Source of the DNA: Leptospira ellinghausenii
GTDB taxonomy: Bacteria > Spirochaetota > Leptospiria > Leptospirales > Leptospiraceae
Assembly: GCF_003114815.1 (NCBI RefSeq)
Contig: NZ_BFAZ01000006.1
Coordinates: 333,405-397,404, forward strand
Reading direction: 5' to 3'
Length of the DNA: 64,000 nucleotides
This document shows positions 19,630 through 28,979 of this stretch, piece after piece. The notes beneath the pieces are model-generated. The model made no database searches. It was given only the letters and a program-made list of their open reading frames with translations, and was not told where the DNA came from. Every line of letters starts with the position of its first letter. Position 1 is the first letter of the stretch. The translations under genes and the position numbers were made by a program.

Positions 19630-20073
19630 TTATCCGATATTGATGGATACTTTTTTCGGTTTGTCTTCTTCTCTTCTCGGTAAGTGAATGTTTAAGACAC
19701 CGTTTACGTATTTTGCAGATACTTGGTCTTGGTTTACTCGGAAAGGAAGCTCAAGTGTTCTGTGGAATTCACCATGGAAAATTTCCCTACGATGAACTTC
19801 TGTTCCTTCCGCTAAATCTTCTGCCTTTTTCTTTCCATGAATGGAAAGCATATTGTCTTTTACATTGATATCAATTTGGTCTGTGTCCATCCCAGGCAAA
19901 AGGCAAGTGACCAGTGCCTCATCTTCTTTTGTGTACACATTTACAGGAGGAAAATGCGATGAACTTCCGAATTGGTCATTCAAAATGGAACGAGTCAACT
20001 CATCGTTCAAACGATCAAAGTCTCTCCAAAACTGGTTAGTTTTTGTTTGTGGGTCTAGAATTCGAAATAACAT
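19630..20073 (-). CDS. small heat-shock protein, Hsp20 family (second copy)
   Basis: 147 residues, first gene of the two-gene chaperone operon. The alpha-crystallin domain covers about residues 42-135, with VYTKEDEALVTCLLPGM, GEFHRTLELPFRV and the NGVLNIHLPR signature. The N-terminal region (Phe/Trp-rich, QFWRDFDRL) is typical for oligomer formation. AGGAG stands 8 nt before the ATG. Upstream are two CIRCE-like sites and a sigma-70-like promoter, so HrcA control is likely. The two paralogues may form mixed oligomers. Confidence 0.93.
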   Translation of the reverse strand: MLFRILDPQTKTNQFWRDFDRLNDELTRSILNDQFGSSSHFPPVNVYTKEDEALVTCLLPGMDTDQIDINVKDNMLSIHGKKKAEDLAEGTEVHRREIFHGEFHRTLELPFRVNQDQVSAKYVNGVLNIHLPRREEDKPKKVSINIG

Positions 20074-20086
20074 GCAAAATCTCCTT

Positions 20087-20113
20087 TTAGCACTCTTATT
20101 CGCAGTCTGCTAC
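20087..20113. promoter_or_regulatory. CIRCE-like operator, proximal
   Basis: A perfect CIRCE left half TTAGCACTC (20087-20095), 9-nt spacer, and a degenerate right half GTCTGCTAC (6 of 9 matches to GAGTGCTAA). It sits directly against the AGGAG of the first hsp gene. HrcA is the known CIRCE repressor. Confidence 0.6.
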
Positions 20114-20118
20114 TTTAG

Positions 20119-20145
20119 TTAGCACTCTATATCTTTGACTGCCAA
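20119..20145. promoter_or_regulatory. CIRCE-like operator, distal, overlapping promoter
   Basis: TTAGCACTC (20119-20127), 9-nt spacer, then GACTGCCAA (7 of 9 matches to GAGTGCTAA). It overlaps the predicted -10 region and its perfect half is repeated exactly 32 bp away in the proximal site. Expected role: HrcA-dependent repression of the hsp operon. Confidence 0.7.
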
Positions 20146-20152
20146 TTGTCAA
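20124..20152 (-). promoter_or_regulatory. sigma-70-like promoter of the hsp operon
   Basis: On the minus strand, TTGACA (complement of 20147-20152), 17-bp spacer, TAGAGT (complement of 20124-20129). The -35 is a perfect match, the -10 is 4 of 6. Transcription would start inside the CIRCE-like region. Confidence 0.6.
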
Positions 20153-20220
20153 TTCGAATTTAGAATTTTTGCATTCGGTAAAAAAAATTTTGTCTCATAG
20201 GCCTGTGAACCATAGTTTGG

Positions 20221-20685
20221 ATGGCAATGCCTATTTCAGATCAATTGAATGCACTTGGGATCCAAATCCCACCCGTTCCAGCGGCTCTTGCAGCCTATAT
20301 TCCTTCCAAACGTTCTGGAAATTTAGTTTTTACTTCGGGCCAACTCCCACTTGTTTCTGGAAAGTTACGGAAAATGGGAAAGGTGGGAAAGGATATTACT
20401 CTTGAGGAAGCGAAAGAAGAAGCAAAACAGTGTTTACTCAATGCCCTTTCGGCTTTGTTGTTACAGATAAGCTCCCTAGACCAAATAAAATCAGTTGTGA
20501 AACTCGGAGTTTATGTTGCAAGCGATGAAAACTTCACAGAACAACACTTAGTTGCCAATGGGGCATCTGAACTTGTAGGTCAAATTTTTGGCGAAAAAGG
20601 AAAACATGCAAGGTTTGCCATTGGGGTCAGTTCCTTACCTCTGAATGCGAGTGTCGAATTAGAAATGACAGTTGAAGTGGAATGA
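20221..20685 (+). CDS. RidA/YjgF family protein
   Basis: 154 residues of the Rid superfamily. The long form (about 150 rather than 128 residues) begins with an extra N-terminal helix (DQLNALGIQIPP). The core carries FTSGQLP, LLQISSLDQIKSVVKLGVYV and ARFAIGVSSLPLNASVELEM, with the Arg expected for substrate binding in RidA-like enzymes. RidA hydrolyses reactive enamine/imine intermediates from PLP enzymes; this subgroup is less well characterised. Divergent from the hsp operon and overlapping the next gene by 4 bp. Confidence 0.85.
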   Translation: MAMPISDQLNALGIQIPPVPAALAAYIPSKRSGNLVFTSGQLPLVSGKLRKMGKVGKDITLEEAKEEAKQCLLNALSALLLQISSLDQIKSVVKLGVYVASDENFTEQHLVANGASELVGQIFGEKGKHARFAIGVSSLPLNASVELEMTVEVE

Positions 20686-21233
20686 AAAATTCAATTTTAA
20701 ATTTATTTTCCGAATTCGTGATTTTCCTAAAGGAAACAATCAAACTGATACCAGATTTACTCAAAGTTTGGTGGTATTTAGGAAAGAGAATTACATTATC
20801 ATTATATAGTTATTGGAATGCGAAACTATTCTACGATAAAATATTTTTTATATTTTTATTCCTCCAACTTTTGTTTGCGGTATTACCTTGGTTCCACTAC
20901 GAAATAACTTTTTTTGAAAGTAAAGAATCCATCTCTTTAAGTCCAAAACTCAATTCTATTTTTATCTTAATTAGTTTACTTAATTTTTTCTTTCTGGGTT
21001 TTTGGAAGTCTTCTTGGACAAGAATATGGTTTTTTGCAACTGAAATGATCTCCGCTATCATTGTGCTTTGGGGATACTTGGAGCCAAAACGAACGTATTA
21101 TGATTTTGTCAATGCAAGTGAAGTGACAACTCAAATCACTTTTTATCTTTTCTTAGGTTCTCTGTTTTTTGCCTTTATATTCGGGTATTTAAGTTTTAAA
21201 AAAGAGGATGAGGTATTTTTACATTCCCACTAG
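20682..21233 (+). CDS. four-span membrane protein, unknown function
   Basis: 183 residues starting inside the ridA stop (ATGA overlap), so translation is coupled. Four hydrophobic segments lie at about residues 60-80, 93-110, 120-135 and 152-172, after an amphipathic N-terminal part rich in Phe/Leu/Trp. The tail is short and polar. I recognise no family. The link with a Rid protein is the only clue to its role. Confidence 0.65.
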   Translation: MKNSILNLFSEFVIFLKETIKLIPDLLKVWWYLGKRITLSLYSYWNAKLFYDKIFFIFLFLQLLFAVLPWFHYEITFFESKESISLSPKLNSIFILISLLNFFFLGFWKSSWTRIWFFATEMISAIIVLWGYLEPKRTYYDFVNASEVTTQITFYLFLGSLFFAFIFGYLSFKKEDEVFLHSH

Positions 21234-21280
21234 AATTATTCGGAGGGAAAATGAAAACACCAATCTCTAACATTCAATCC

Positions 21281-23554
21281 TCAAGATTCTACTTCTACTA
21301 TTTGCAAATTTGGTTTTGCATCAATCTCTTGTAAGTCCACCAAAAATGCCTTCACCTTGTCTTTGTGGAAAAGCATTTTTTTCGATAACGGTTTTCCGAT
21401 TTCCGAATTGATGATCCTTTGGATGGGTCTTGCTCCCATTGCCCTATCATAACCAGTTTCTGCCAAATACCTGACTGCTTTGTCTGTAATATCCAATTGG
21501 ATTCCCTTCTCTTTTGCCTTGTTTTGTAAGGTTTGAAACATTCGTTTGACAACCTGTTCAACAATTGAAATGGATAGTGAATTAAATTCAATGACAGCCG
21601 TTAAACGGTTACGAAATTCAGGAGTGAATGTCCGTTCTATCGCTTTCATAGAACGATCATCATAACGATCGGAATCAAAACCAAGAAGAGGTTTTGAACT
21701 TTCCTGGGCACCTGTATTCGTTGTCAAAATTAGGATTACATTTTTAAAATCTGCTTTTTTGCCTGTGCTATCTGTTAAAGTAGCATGGTCCATCACTTGT
21801 AAAAGGATGTTATAAATATCCTCATGCGCTTTTTCAATTTCATCAAAAAGAAGTACACAATGTGGTGTTTTGGCAATCGCATCCGTAAGTTGCCCCCCTT
21901 GGTCATAACCCACATAACCGGGCGGACTACCAATAAGACGTGAGACAGAATGTTTTTCCATATACTCACTCATATCAAAACGGAGAAATTGAATTCCCAT
22001 TTTATCTGCAAGTGTTTTTGCAACTTCCGTTTTACCAACTCCAGTAGGGCCTACAAATAAAAAACTACCAATTGGTTTTCCTTCATCTCCAAGTCCAGAA
22101 CGTGAATAATGGATGGCATCCACAATTTGGTCAATGGCATGGTCTTGCCCATAAACGATGGTTTTGATTTCGGCATCCAATGATTCTAATTTCTTTTTGT
22201 CATCAGCCTTTACCGTTTTTTCTGGGATCTTTGCGATTTTAGCGACCAAGGATTCAATTTCAAAGATACCAACAGTCTTTTTTGCCTTCTCTTTGTTTTC
22301 GTCCCGTAACTTTACAAAGGCACCTGATTCATCAAGAAGGTCGATTGCTTTGTCAGGTAAAAAACGATCACGAAGGTGTAGGGTAGATAAATCCACACAT
22401 GCTTCAATGGCTTTTTGGCTATAATGGACTCCATGAAAGGATTCGTATTTCGTTTTAAGACCGTTTAATATCTGTATGGCGTCCTCTCTGGAAGGTTCCA
22501 CCACTTCAATTTTTTGAAACCTTCGTGATAAAGCATGGTCCTTTTCAAATATGGATTTGTATTCTTTATAAGTAGTGGTTCCGATACACTTGAGTTCACC
22601 ATTGGCAAGGGCTGGTTTCATCAGATTGGAAGCATCTAGACTCCCACCTGAAACTGCTCCTGCACCAACTATGGTATGAATTTCATCTATAAAAATGACC
22701 TTTTCAGGTTTTCCCACTAACTCTTGTAAAATTGCCTTTAGCCTTTCTTCAAACTCACCTCGGAATTTGGTTCCAGCCATGACAAGTCCCATATCCAAAG
22801 AATAAATTTCCAATCCTAACAAACTTTTTGGAACTTTTCCTTGTACAACTCTTTCTGCAAGGCCTTCCACAATCGATGTTTTACCAACTCCAGCTTCACC
22901 CACAAATATGGGGTTATTTTTCCTACGCCTGGAGAGGATATGGATAGTCCTTTGGATTTCTGTTTCCCTTCCGATACAAGGGTCTAATTTTCCTGATTTT
23001 GCTTTTTCAGTCAAATTCACACAGAATTTTTCCAAAGCAGACTGCTTTGATTTAACTTCTGCTTCTTCTTCGAAGGATTCTTCCTCGGATGAAAAATCTG
23101 GTTCATCTGAATCGTTTTCTTTTTTGAATCCATGGGAGATGTATTTGATCACATCCAATCGTTTGATGTCTTGTTTTGCTAACAGATAACATGCTTGGCT
23201 ATCTTCTTCCCGAAAAAGAGCAACTAAAACATTATTTCCATCCACTTCTTCTTTTCCTGAATTTTGTACATGAAAAGCAGCAAATTGGATAACAAACTGA
23301 ACTCCCACAGTATACTTTGGTTGGATTTTTAAATTAGGAACAGAGATGGAAGATAAATCTTCTTCAAAGTATGAAAGTAACTCTTTACGAAGTAAATCCA
23401 AATCACAGCCCACATTCACAAGAACCTCTTTTGTTTTTTCGTTATAGGTTAGTCCATATAACAAATGTTCCAGAGTGACAAATTCATGGTGGTATTTTGT
23501 CGCTTCTTTTTGTGCGAGTTCTAAGGTTTTTTCTAAATCAGTTGAAAAATTCAT
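21281..23554 (-). CDS. clpA: Clp protease ATP-binding subunit ClpA
   Basis: Hsp100 unfoldase for ClpP, 757 residues from the ATG at 23552-23554 with AGGA about 8 nt upstream; the in-frame ATG at 23581 lies inside clpS. Two AAA+ modules are seen, with Walker [10 protein letters not shown] and GPTGVGKTE, Walker B VIFIDE and LLFDE, and the N-terminal repeat ([11 protein letters not shown]) that binds ClpS. No long middle domain is present, which separates it from ClpB and ClpC. It starts 2 bp after the clpS stop. Confidence 0.96.
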   Translation of the reverse strand: MNFSTDLEKTLELAQKEATKYHHEFVTLEHLLYGLTYNEKTKEVLVNVGCDLDLLRKELLSYFEEDLSSISVPNLKIQPKYTVGVQFVIQFAAFHVQNSGKEEVDGNNVLVALFREEDSQACYLLAKQDIKRLDVIKYISHGFKKENDSDEPDFSSEEESFEEEAEVKSKQSALEKFCVNLTEKAKSGKLDPCIGRETEIQRTIHILSRRRKNNPIFVGEAGVGKTSIVEGLAERVVQGKVPKSLLGLEIYSLDMGLVMAGTKFRGEFEERLKAILQELVGKPEKVIFIDEIHTIVGAGAVSGGSLDASNLMKPALANGELKCIGTTTYKEYKSIFEKDHALSRRFQKIEVVEPSREDAIQILNGLKTKYESFHGVHYSQKAIEACVDLSTLHLRDRFLPDKAIDLLDESGAFVKLRDENKEKAKKTVGIFEIESLVAKIAKIPEKTVKADDKKKLESLDAEIKTIVYGQDHAIDQIVDAIHYSRSGLGDEGKPIGSFLFVGPTGVGKTEVAKTLADKMGIQFLRFDMSEYMEKHSVSRLIGSPPGYVGYDQGGQLTDAIAKTPHCVLLFDEIEKAHEDIYNILLQVMDHATLTDSTGKKADFKNVILILTTNTGAQESSKPLLGFDSDRYDDRSMKAIERTFTPEFRNRLTAVIEFNSLSISIVEQVVKRMFQTLQNKAKEKGIQLDITDKAVRYLAETGYDRAMGARPIQRIINSEIGKPLSKKMLFHKDKVKAFLVDLQEIDAKPNLQIVEVES

Positions 23555-23556
23555 AT

Positions 23557-23892
23557 TTATTCCTCTTTTGCCAATTGGCATTGTAAGGGGTGACCAGCCT
23601 CATCAGCTAACTTATGTACTTCCTCTACTTTTGTGCGTGCAATGTCTAATGAATACACTCCGCAAACAGCAGATCCTTCCGTATGTGCTTTCCACATGAT
23701 TTGACGAGATTCTTCCATTGATTTCCGAAAAACAACTGCTAATACATAAACTACAAATTCTTGAGGTGTATAATCATCATTGATTAAAATCACTTTAAAC
23801 CGATTTGGTTTTTTTAATTGTTTTTTCTGTTTTTCTTTTTCTAATAATTCAACGTTAAAATCGGTATAAGACTTTCTGTTGGTTTCAGACAT
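23557..23892 (-). CDS. clpS: ClpS adaptor
   Basis: 111-residue N-degron adaptor that delivers proteins with N-terminal Leu, Phe, Tyr or Trp to ClpA. The core has VILINDDYTP (Asn38 and Asp39 hold the substrate amino group), and His70 in KAHTEGSAVCGVY. The E. coli gatekeeper Met40 is replaced: the order here is DYTP-Gln44-EF instead of DYTP-Met-EF, which could alter side-chain choice. The ATG shares one base with the upstream stop (TAATG), and clpA begins 2 bp downstream. Confidence 0.95.
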   Translation of the reverse strand: MSETNRKSYTDFNVELLEKEKQKKQLKKPNRFKVILINDDYTPQEFVVYVLAVVFRKSMEESRQIMWKAHTEGSAVCGVYSLDIARTKVEEVHKLADEAGHPLQCQLAKEE

Positions 23893-25055
23893 TACCCCTC
23901 CCTCAGAGCTTTGATAGGTGAATGTGCATTATATGCTTCAATATTCTCCCTTTCCATTTTAATCTCTTTTTCTAAATAGGATTCAATAGCACTTCTACCT
24001 TCTTCATTGTAAATGAAATGGGAACTGAACATAGGAACCGTTTCATACCCTCTTAGGAATTTATGTTCCCCTTGAGCCCCTGCTTCTACTCTTTCCATTT
24101 TATGTTCAATCGCATAATCAATCAATCGGTAATAACAACATTCAAAATGTAAATTGGGTACGTGTTCCAAGGCACCCCAATACCTTCCATACAAAAATCC
24201 ATCACGGTATAAATTCCAAGTCCCACCAACTGGATCTCCATTTGGTTTAGAAGCAAGAACGAGGAGTAATCTATGGCGAAAGGTTTCCACCATCTTTAAA
24301 AAGAACTTTCGGTTTAAGTAAGCCTGTCCCCATTTTTTACTGTGAGTATCTTGGTAAAACTCATAAAAGAGATTTGCATGTTCTTCCTGAATGAGTTCAC
24401 CCGTAAGTGTTTGGATTTGCAGCCCTGTTTCCGAGATTTTTTTACGTTCACTGCGAATGGTCTTACGCCTTTCTTTGACCAAGGTTGAGAGAAATTCTTC
24501 AAAATTGGAAAAACCACGATTGAACCAATGGTATTGATGAGACAACCGAGGATGAAACCCAGTGTTCTGAGAAACGGTTTGTTCTTCGTCCTTACAAAAT
24601 AAAATATGAATCGAAGAAACCCCTTCTCGTTCTCCAAATACCTTTAATGCCATAAAGAGACTCTGCCCTATCGATTCTTTTTGCACATGAGCCAGTTCTG
24701 GGTGGAACAAGATCCGAGATCCTGTCACAGGAGTAAAGGGAACAGCAATTGTGAGTTTGGGGTAATAAGGAATGCCTGCCCTGTGAAATGCATTGGCCCA
24801 TTGGAAATCAAAGATATATTCCCCATAAGAGTCTTTACGCAAATAACTGGGTATAAGCCCTAGAAGTTTTCCTTCTAACCTGGCAGAAACAATAACCGGT
24901 TTCCAATCTGATTTCCCAATGCACCCTGTTTCTTCCAATCCAGACAAAAATTCAAATTCTTGGAAGAGGGAATCGGAAGGAACCAGTTCATTCCACTCTT
25001 CCTTTTTGAACTCAAAAAAACTATGAGAAATCTCTATCTTAATTGTTTCATCCAC
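23892..25055 (-). CDS. COG3146/DUF482-type N-acyltransferase
   Basis: 387 residues from a GTG start at 25053-25055. The protein looks like the predicted FemAB/GNAT-like acyltransferases of COG3146: an N-terminal half with DFQWANAFHRAGIPYYPKL and FTPVTG, KERRKTIRSERKK, then GGTWNLYRDGFLYGRYWG, FECCYYRLIDYAI and the C-terminal AGAQGEHKFLRGYE block. No biochemical role is established that I can name. It is translationally coupled to clpS (TAATG), so a part in N-degron handling is possible but is inference. Confidence 0.8.
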   Translation of the reverse strand: MDETIKIEISHSFFEFKKEEWNELVPSDSLFQEFEFLSGLEETGCIGKSDWKPVIVSARLEGKLLGLIPSYLRKDSYGEYIFDFQWANAFHRAGIPYYPKLTIAVPFTPVTGSRILFHPELAHVQKESIGQSLFMALKVFGEREGVSSIHILFCKDEEQTVSQNTGFHPRLSHQYHWFNRGFSNFEEFLSTLVKERRKTIRSERKKISETGLQIQTLTGELIQEEHANLFYEFYQDTHSKKWGQAYLNRKFFLKMVETFRHRLLLVLASKPNGDPVGGTWNLYRDGFLYGRYWGALEHVPNLHFECCYYRLIDYAIEHKMERVEAGAQGEHKFLRGYETVPMFSSHFIYNEEGRSAIESYLEKEIKMERENIEAYNAHSPIKALREG

Positions 25056-25070
25056 TCAAATAATTAGACT

Positions 25071-28000
25071 CTAATGGGTTTCTTCTTGTTTTAATTGTTT
25101 TTTCCGAATGTGTTCAATAAGCCTTACCAAACTTGGATTTTCTGGGTCAAGTTCGAGAGCGGAACTGAGGATATTTTCAGCTCTCCCATAATTTTTATCC
25201 GCTAAGTAGGTTTGTCCCAAATTGATTAGGTTTTTGACATGATTTGGATCACGGAGTCGAACTCTTTCCCCAAAATCAATGGCAGTCTTGATATCAGCCA
25301 CTTTCCTTGCACAAAATGCAGTGATGTACATAATCTCAGTATCCATAGGACGAAGTAAACTATAGTCCTTGGCCATTTTTTTAGCATTCCCATAGTCCTT
25401 CAGTTTTAAATACAATTGGATAAACTTCTTTTTGATTTCTGGAATGTTTTCCTCTAAAGAATGTGCTTTTTCTAAATAGGTAACTGCCTCCTGCAGATCA
25501 GAAGAGTCACTTGCTTCTTTGGCTTTCGCCAACAAAGATTGGATTTCCCTTAACTTATCTTTTTCAATTTTGTAACGTTCTTTTTCTTCAATGAAAGAGA
25601 CACGTAACATCGATAAGTCGTCAGTCAACGCTCCAAATTTCGCCATTTCATCATAAATTAAATCAAGTTCCCCTTTCCCTGCTTCCACCATTTTAAGAAA
25701 TAGTTTCTCATCTTCATTGATGACACGTTTACCATCCTGAGTATGAGAAATTAATAAATCATCACGCCCATCAGAACCGGCGATGAGGATATCACCTGCT
25801 TCCAACTGGAATGTTTTGATGTATAAATTCCCTTGGACACCTGATGTTCCCAATTTTCGAAACATCAATTCGTTTTCGATAAAACTGGCGATTCCGTCTC
25901 GATACAATACAATCCACGGGTGTTCAGCATTGATAAAATAAAGTAATCCTGTTTCGTTGTCTATCACACCTAATACAAGTGATACAAGCATAGAACCATC
26001 AAAACCTTCAAAAATTTTGTGAAGTTCCAAAAATGTATTTTTGATCCATCGTTCTGGATATGTATTTCTCGCTTCACTTAAAAGTTGTGTCCTTGTGATA
26101 ATGGATTCAAATACCGATCCAAGTACAAGTGCCCCCCCTGCACCTTGCATCGATTTACCCATTGCATCTGCATTTAAGAATACAGTGTAAGAACGATTGT
26201 TGAGTACAATTTGATTGGCTATATTGAGGTCACCACCTATCTCCTTTTCATACTGTTTGAATGTGAATTTTTTCTTTTGTTCTAATAAAAAATCCACACG
26301 TACATTTTGGTGTTTTGCATGATTGGTATGAAATGGTTGTAATAATAGAGATGTTAAAAAATAGTCTCCATCCTGCTGGTGTTTTAAGGACTGAACTTCC
26401 TTTAACGTATTCTCTAATTCTTTAGTCCGTTCTTGTACTTTTTCTTCCAATTGTTCAGCATATTGTTGTAATTTTTTACGAGCAGCTTGGATCGAACGCA
26501 CCATCCGGTTAAACGACCTCGCCATAAAACCAATATCGTCCTCAACATGCACTGTTAAGCGGTATTCCAAATTACCAGAGTTAACTTCCGTTAACCCTTC
26601 AATGATCTGTTCCACTGGCCGAATGAGAGCAATGAGAAAGAACAATCGATATCCGAAAATCACAAGTACCGCAAGGGCCAGTAAACCAATGATCCAAGGT
26701 AAAGTCACTTCATGTTGAAAACTTCTGTAATCAGTATATGGATAACCAACTTCATGAACAATTTCATTTTTTTTATCTACAATCAGATAACTTACATAAA
26801 AAGAAAAATTAGGATTCTTAGAATCAAACTTCACTTGTCCACGATAGTTTCTTTCACCATGGTTTGGCATGGGAGAAAACATTTGGTCTAAGGTTTTGAA
26901 TTTTAGTTCTTCTGATCGATTGGAAGAGAGAATTTTCCTTGCCTCAGCATAAAATCCAGAGAGTGCCCCCTCTTCGTTTTTCACAAGTCCAGATGCTTTT
27001 TCTGTAAAATTGGAAACAGGAATTTCTCTCAGTTTATTTCGGGTGTATAAAATCTTACGTTTTTCTGATTCAATTTCTGAAATTAACTCTTTCGGAGAAG
27101 TGATTCGATCCTCATTTAGAAATCGTTTGATTTCGTTCGAATAACCGTTACTTGTTTCTGGTAATTGGAGTAATAGTTCATTTACTTTTGATTTCCAATT
27201 TTCAATTTTCTCAAACGATAGGATCATCTCCAAGGCCCAAACATTGTAAAACTCAGCTTCGTATTCGTTTGGTTCTAATTTTGTTTCTTCTAATCCTTTG
27301 TGTGTGACAAAGGATCTGTTTTGGATATCATAGGAATAATGGAAACTAGGGACTTGGTCTGTTTCCAAACCTGCAATGTAATTTTTGGCTCTTGCCGTAT
27401 GCACCAAATCATAATTAGATTCTGTTTGTTGGATCACAGAATAAGCAACCAATTGTAAAATTAACAAAAACGAAGCTAACGAGATACCAATGATTCTTGA
27501 TAAAATCGTTGTTTTGTCTTTTGTATTATTGATATAAACAACATTGGCGACAAATAAACCAACTACCAAAACAAGGTCCGTTATCGTTTGGTAAAGTCCC
27601 CTACCAATCGCTCCATCTCTTGACAATACATTTAAAAAACCAGGAATCATTGTAATGAGAACAAAGGAAATCAGAATGCTAATCAAAGTGAACTTTGACT
27701 CTTTTGGCATCTTGAATAATTGAAGGATGGCAACAATGGTAAAGGAAACAAAAAAGACTAAAACGATTACAGCATATGCCTTATAAAAAATAGGAACCGG
27801 GAAATCCCAATAATGGCCACTGAAAAAAAACAATCTCCCAGCAGACAAACTGATGAAGACAAAAAATGCAGTCACAAGTACGACCACACTACTTAAGATC
27901 CAAAAGATGTATTTTTTAAGTCTTGGAAAATATATTTCAGGGTAACTTAAGAAAAATCCAGTTAGATAAACAGAACCTGCCATAGCACCAATGATGACAA

Positions 28001-28238
28001 ACCATCGCATATACGCTGATGCTGGGCCCATAAAAGAAAAGTTGATCAAGTACCCAAAGTGAAATAAACCCAGCCAAAGTGTGCCCATTCCTAAGTTGTA
28101 AGTGGCTTCCGATTTCTCTTTCACCGTTAGAAATAATTGTGCATTGTAAAAAGTAAAAATCACTCCGACGAGAGAGCCGAAAGTATAAAAATCAAACGCT
28201 ATGTTTCCCCAAGAATCCATGGATGAAAACCCTAACAT
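25071..28238 (-). CDS. membrane receptor with HAMP, SpoIIE-type PP2C phosphatase and TPRs
   Basis: 1055 residues. About seven N-terminal membrane helices (15-260) are followed by another at about 272-295, a large extracytoplasmic region (about 300-535), a membrane segment (540-570), HAMP (570-625), a coiled coil (625-665), a SpoIIE/RsbU-like PP2C domain (about 690-905) and TPRs (about 915-1045). The phosphatase part shows GGDLNIA, DAMGKSMQGAGGALV, GSDGRDD and LTDDLSML with its acidic metal ligands. The likely role is a stimulus-controlled Ser/Thr phosphatase acting on an anti-sigma antagonist or similar partner. The DedA gene is 9 bp upstream on the same strand. Confidence 0.85.
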   Translation of the reverse strand: MLGFSSMDSWGNIAFDFYTFGSLVGVIFTFYNAQLFLTVKEKSEATYNLGMGTLWLGLFHFGYLINFSFMGPASAYMRWFVIIGAMAGSVYLTGFFLSYPEIYFPRLKKYIFWILSSVVVLVTAFFVFISLSAGRLFFFSGHYWDFPVPIFYKAYAVIVLVFFVSFTIVAILQLFKMPKESKFTLISILISFVLITMIPGFLNVLSRDGAIGRGLYQTITDLVLVVGLFVANVVYINNTKDKTTILSRIIGISLASFLLILQLVAYSVIQQTESNYDLVHTARAKNYIAGLETDQVPSFHYSYDIQNRSFVTHKGLEETKLEPNEYEAEFYNVWALEMILSFEKIENWKSKVNELLLQLPETSNGYSNEIKRFLNEDRITSPKELISEIESEKRKILYTRNKLREIPVSNFTEKASGLVKNEEGALSGFYAEARKILSSNRSEELKFKTLDQMFSPMPNHGERNYRGQVKFDSKNPNFSFYVSYLIVDKKNEIVHEVGYPYTDYRSFQHEVTLPWIIGLLALAVLVIFGYRLFFLIALIRPVEQIIEGLTEVNSGNLEYRLTVHVEDDIGFMARSFNRMVRSIQAARKKLQQYAEQLEEKVQERTKELENTLKEVQSLKHQQDGDYFLTSLLLQPFHTNHAKHQNVRVDFLLEQKKKFTFKQYEKEIGGDLNIANQIVLNNRSYTVFLNADAMGKSMQGAGGALVLGSVFESIITRTQLLSEARNTYPERWIKNTFLELHKIFEGFDGSMLVSLVLGVIDNETGLLYFINAEHPWIVLYRDGIASFIENELMFRKLGTSGVQGNLYIKTFQLEAGDILIAGSDGRDDLLISHTQDGKRVINEDEKLFLKMVEAGKGELDLIYDEMAKFGALTDDLSMLRVSFIEEKERYKIEKDKLREIQSLLAKAKEASDSSDLQEAVTYLEKAHSLEENIPEIKKKFIQLYLKLKDYGNAKKMAKDYSLLRPMDTEIMYITAFCARKVADIKTAIDFGERVRLRDPNHVKNLINLGQTYLADKNYGRAENILSSALELDPENPSLVRLIEHIRKKQLKQEETH

Positions 28239-28247
28239 ATATCCAAA

Positions 28248-28859
28248 TCATGTCAACTTCGTATTTGATTTCCCAAACATTTGGTAAAGGAAGTATAAAA
28301 AAACAACCAAAAGGATGCCAATAATGGTACGATTGTAGTACGATAGTATAACAATGATTTGGTTCCAATTCGAACCAAGGAAACTACCACCGAATAAAAG
28401 TAAACCACACCATAACGAAACGGCAATGGAATAGAGGATTACAAATTTAATGATGTTCATTTTGGACATTCCCGCGACGATCGAAACAAAAAATCGAATC
28501 CCTGCCGAGAACCTAGAAAGTAAAACCACTACATTTTCGTATTTCCGAAACCATACCAAAGTCTTATGCAAACTTTCCTCATGGTATAGTTTCGATAAAA
28601 AAGGAATCCTTGTTCGTTTCAGAAATTTCAAAAACGATTCCCCAAAATAATACATCACGAGTCCCCCAAAAAGATTCCCTAAAAAAGTAGCGATGACAAC
28701 GGAAACAAAGGAGACGGGTGAATTGGGTGCAGAGGATATAAAACCCGAAAAGACTGTGATTGTATCACCAGGCCAGGGTGGGAAAATATTCTCCAGAAAG
28801 TTCGAAAAACAGAAAAAACCCCAAAGGAAAAGCGGTGGTAATTCGAGAATTTCTTTCAT
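28248..28859 (-). CDS. DedA family membrane protein
   Basis: About 203 residues from the ATG at 28857-28859; a GTG at 28889 would add ten residues, and neither has a strong ribosome site. The DedA/VTT fold is shown by ENIFPPWPGDT in the first re-entrant segment, the FSAGIRFFVSIVAGMSKM motif in the second, and three to four membrane helices. Family members move undecaprenyl phosphate or phospholipids across the inner membrane and affect envelope and proton-gradient balance. It precedes the receptor phosphatase, probably in one operon. Confidence 0.87.
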   Translation of the reverse strand: MKEILELPPLFLWGFFCFSNFLENIFPPWPGDTITVFSGFISSAPNSPVSFVSVVIATFLGNLFGGLVMYYFGESFLKFLKRTRIPFLSKLYHEESLHKTLVWFRKYENVVVLLSRFSAGIRFFVSIVAGMSKMNIIKFVILYSIAVSLWCGLLLFGGSFLGSNWNQIIVILSYYNRTIIGILLVVFLYFLYQMFGKSNTKLT

Positions 28860-28979
28860 TATGGCTTCGAATGGGATGGATTCTAACACAAGAAGAAGGA
28901 TAAACCTTTCTTGGGATAGGCAACAAAGATTTTAAAAAATGAATGGAAGGAATCAATACTAGGACATTTGCTTTCCCTA

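Noticed and set aside
21251..21334. 27-codon frame with a good GGAGGG ribosome site, antisense to the clpA end
   Set aside because: Too short, no recognisable features, overlaps the 3' end of a certain gene; kept only as a note.
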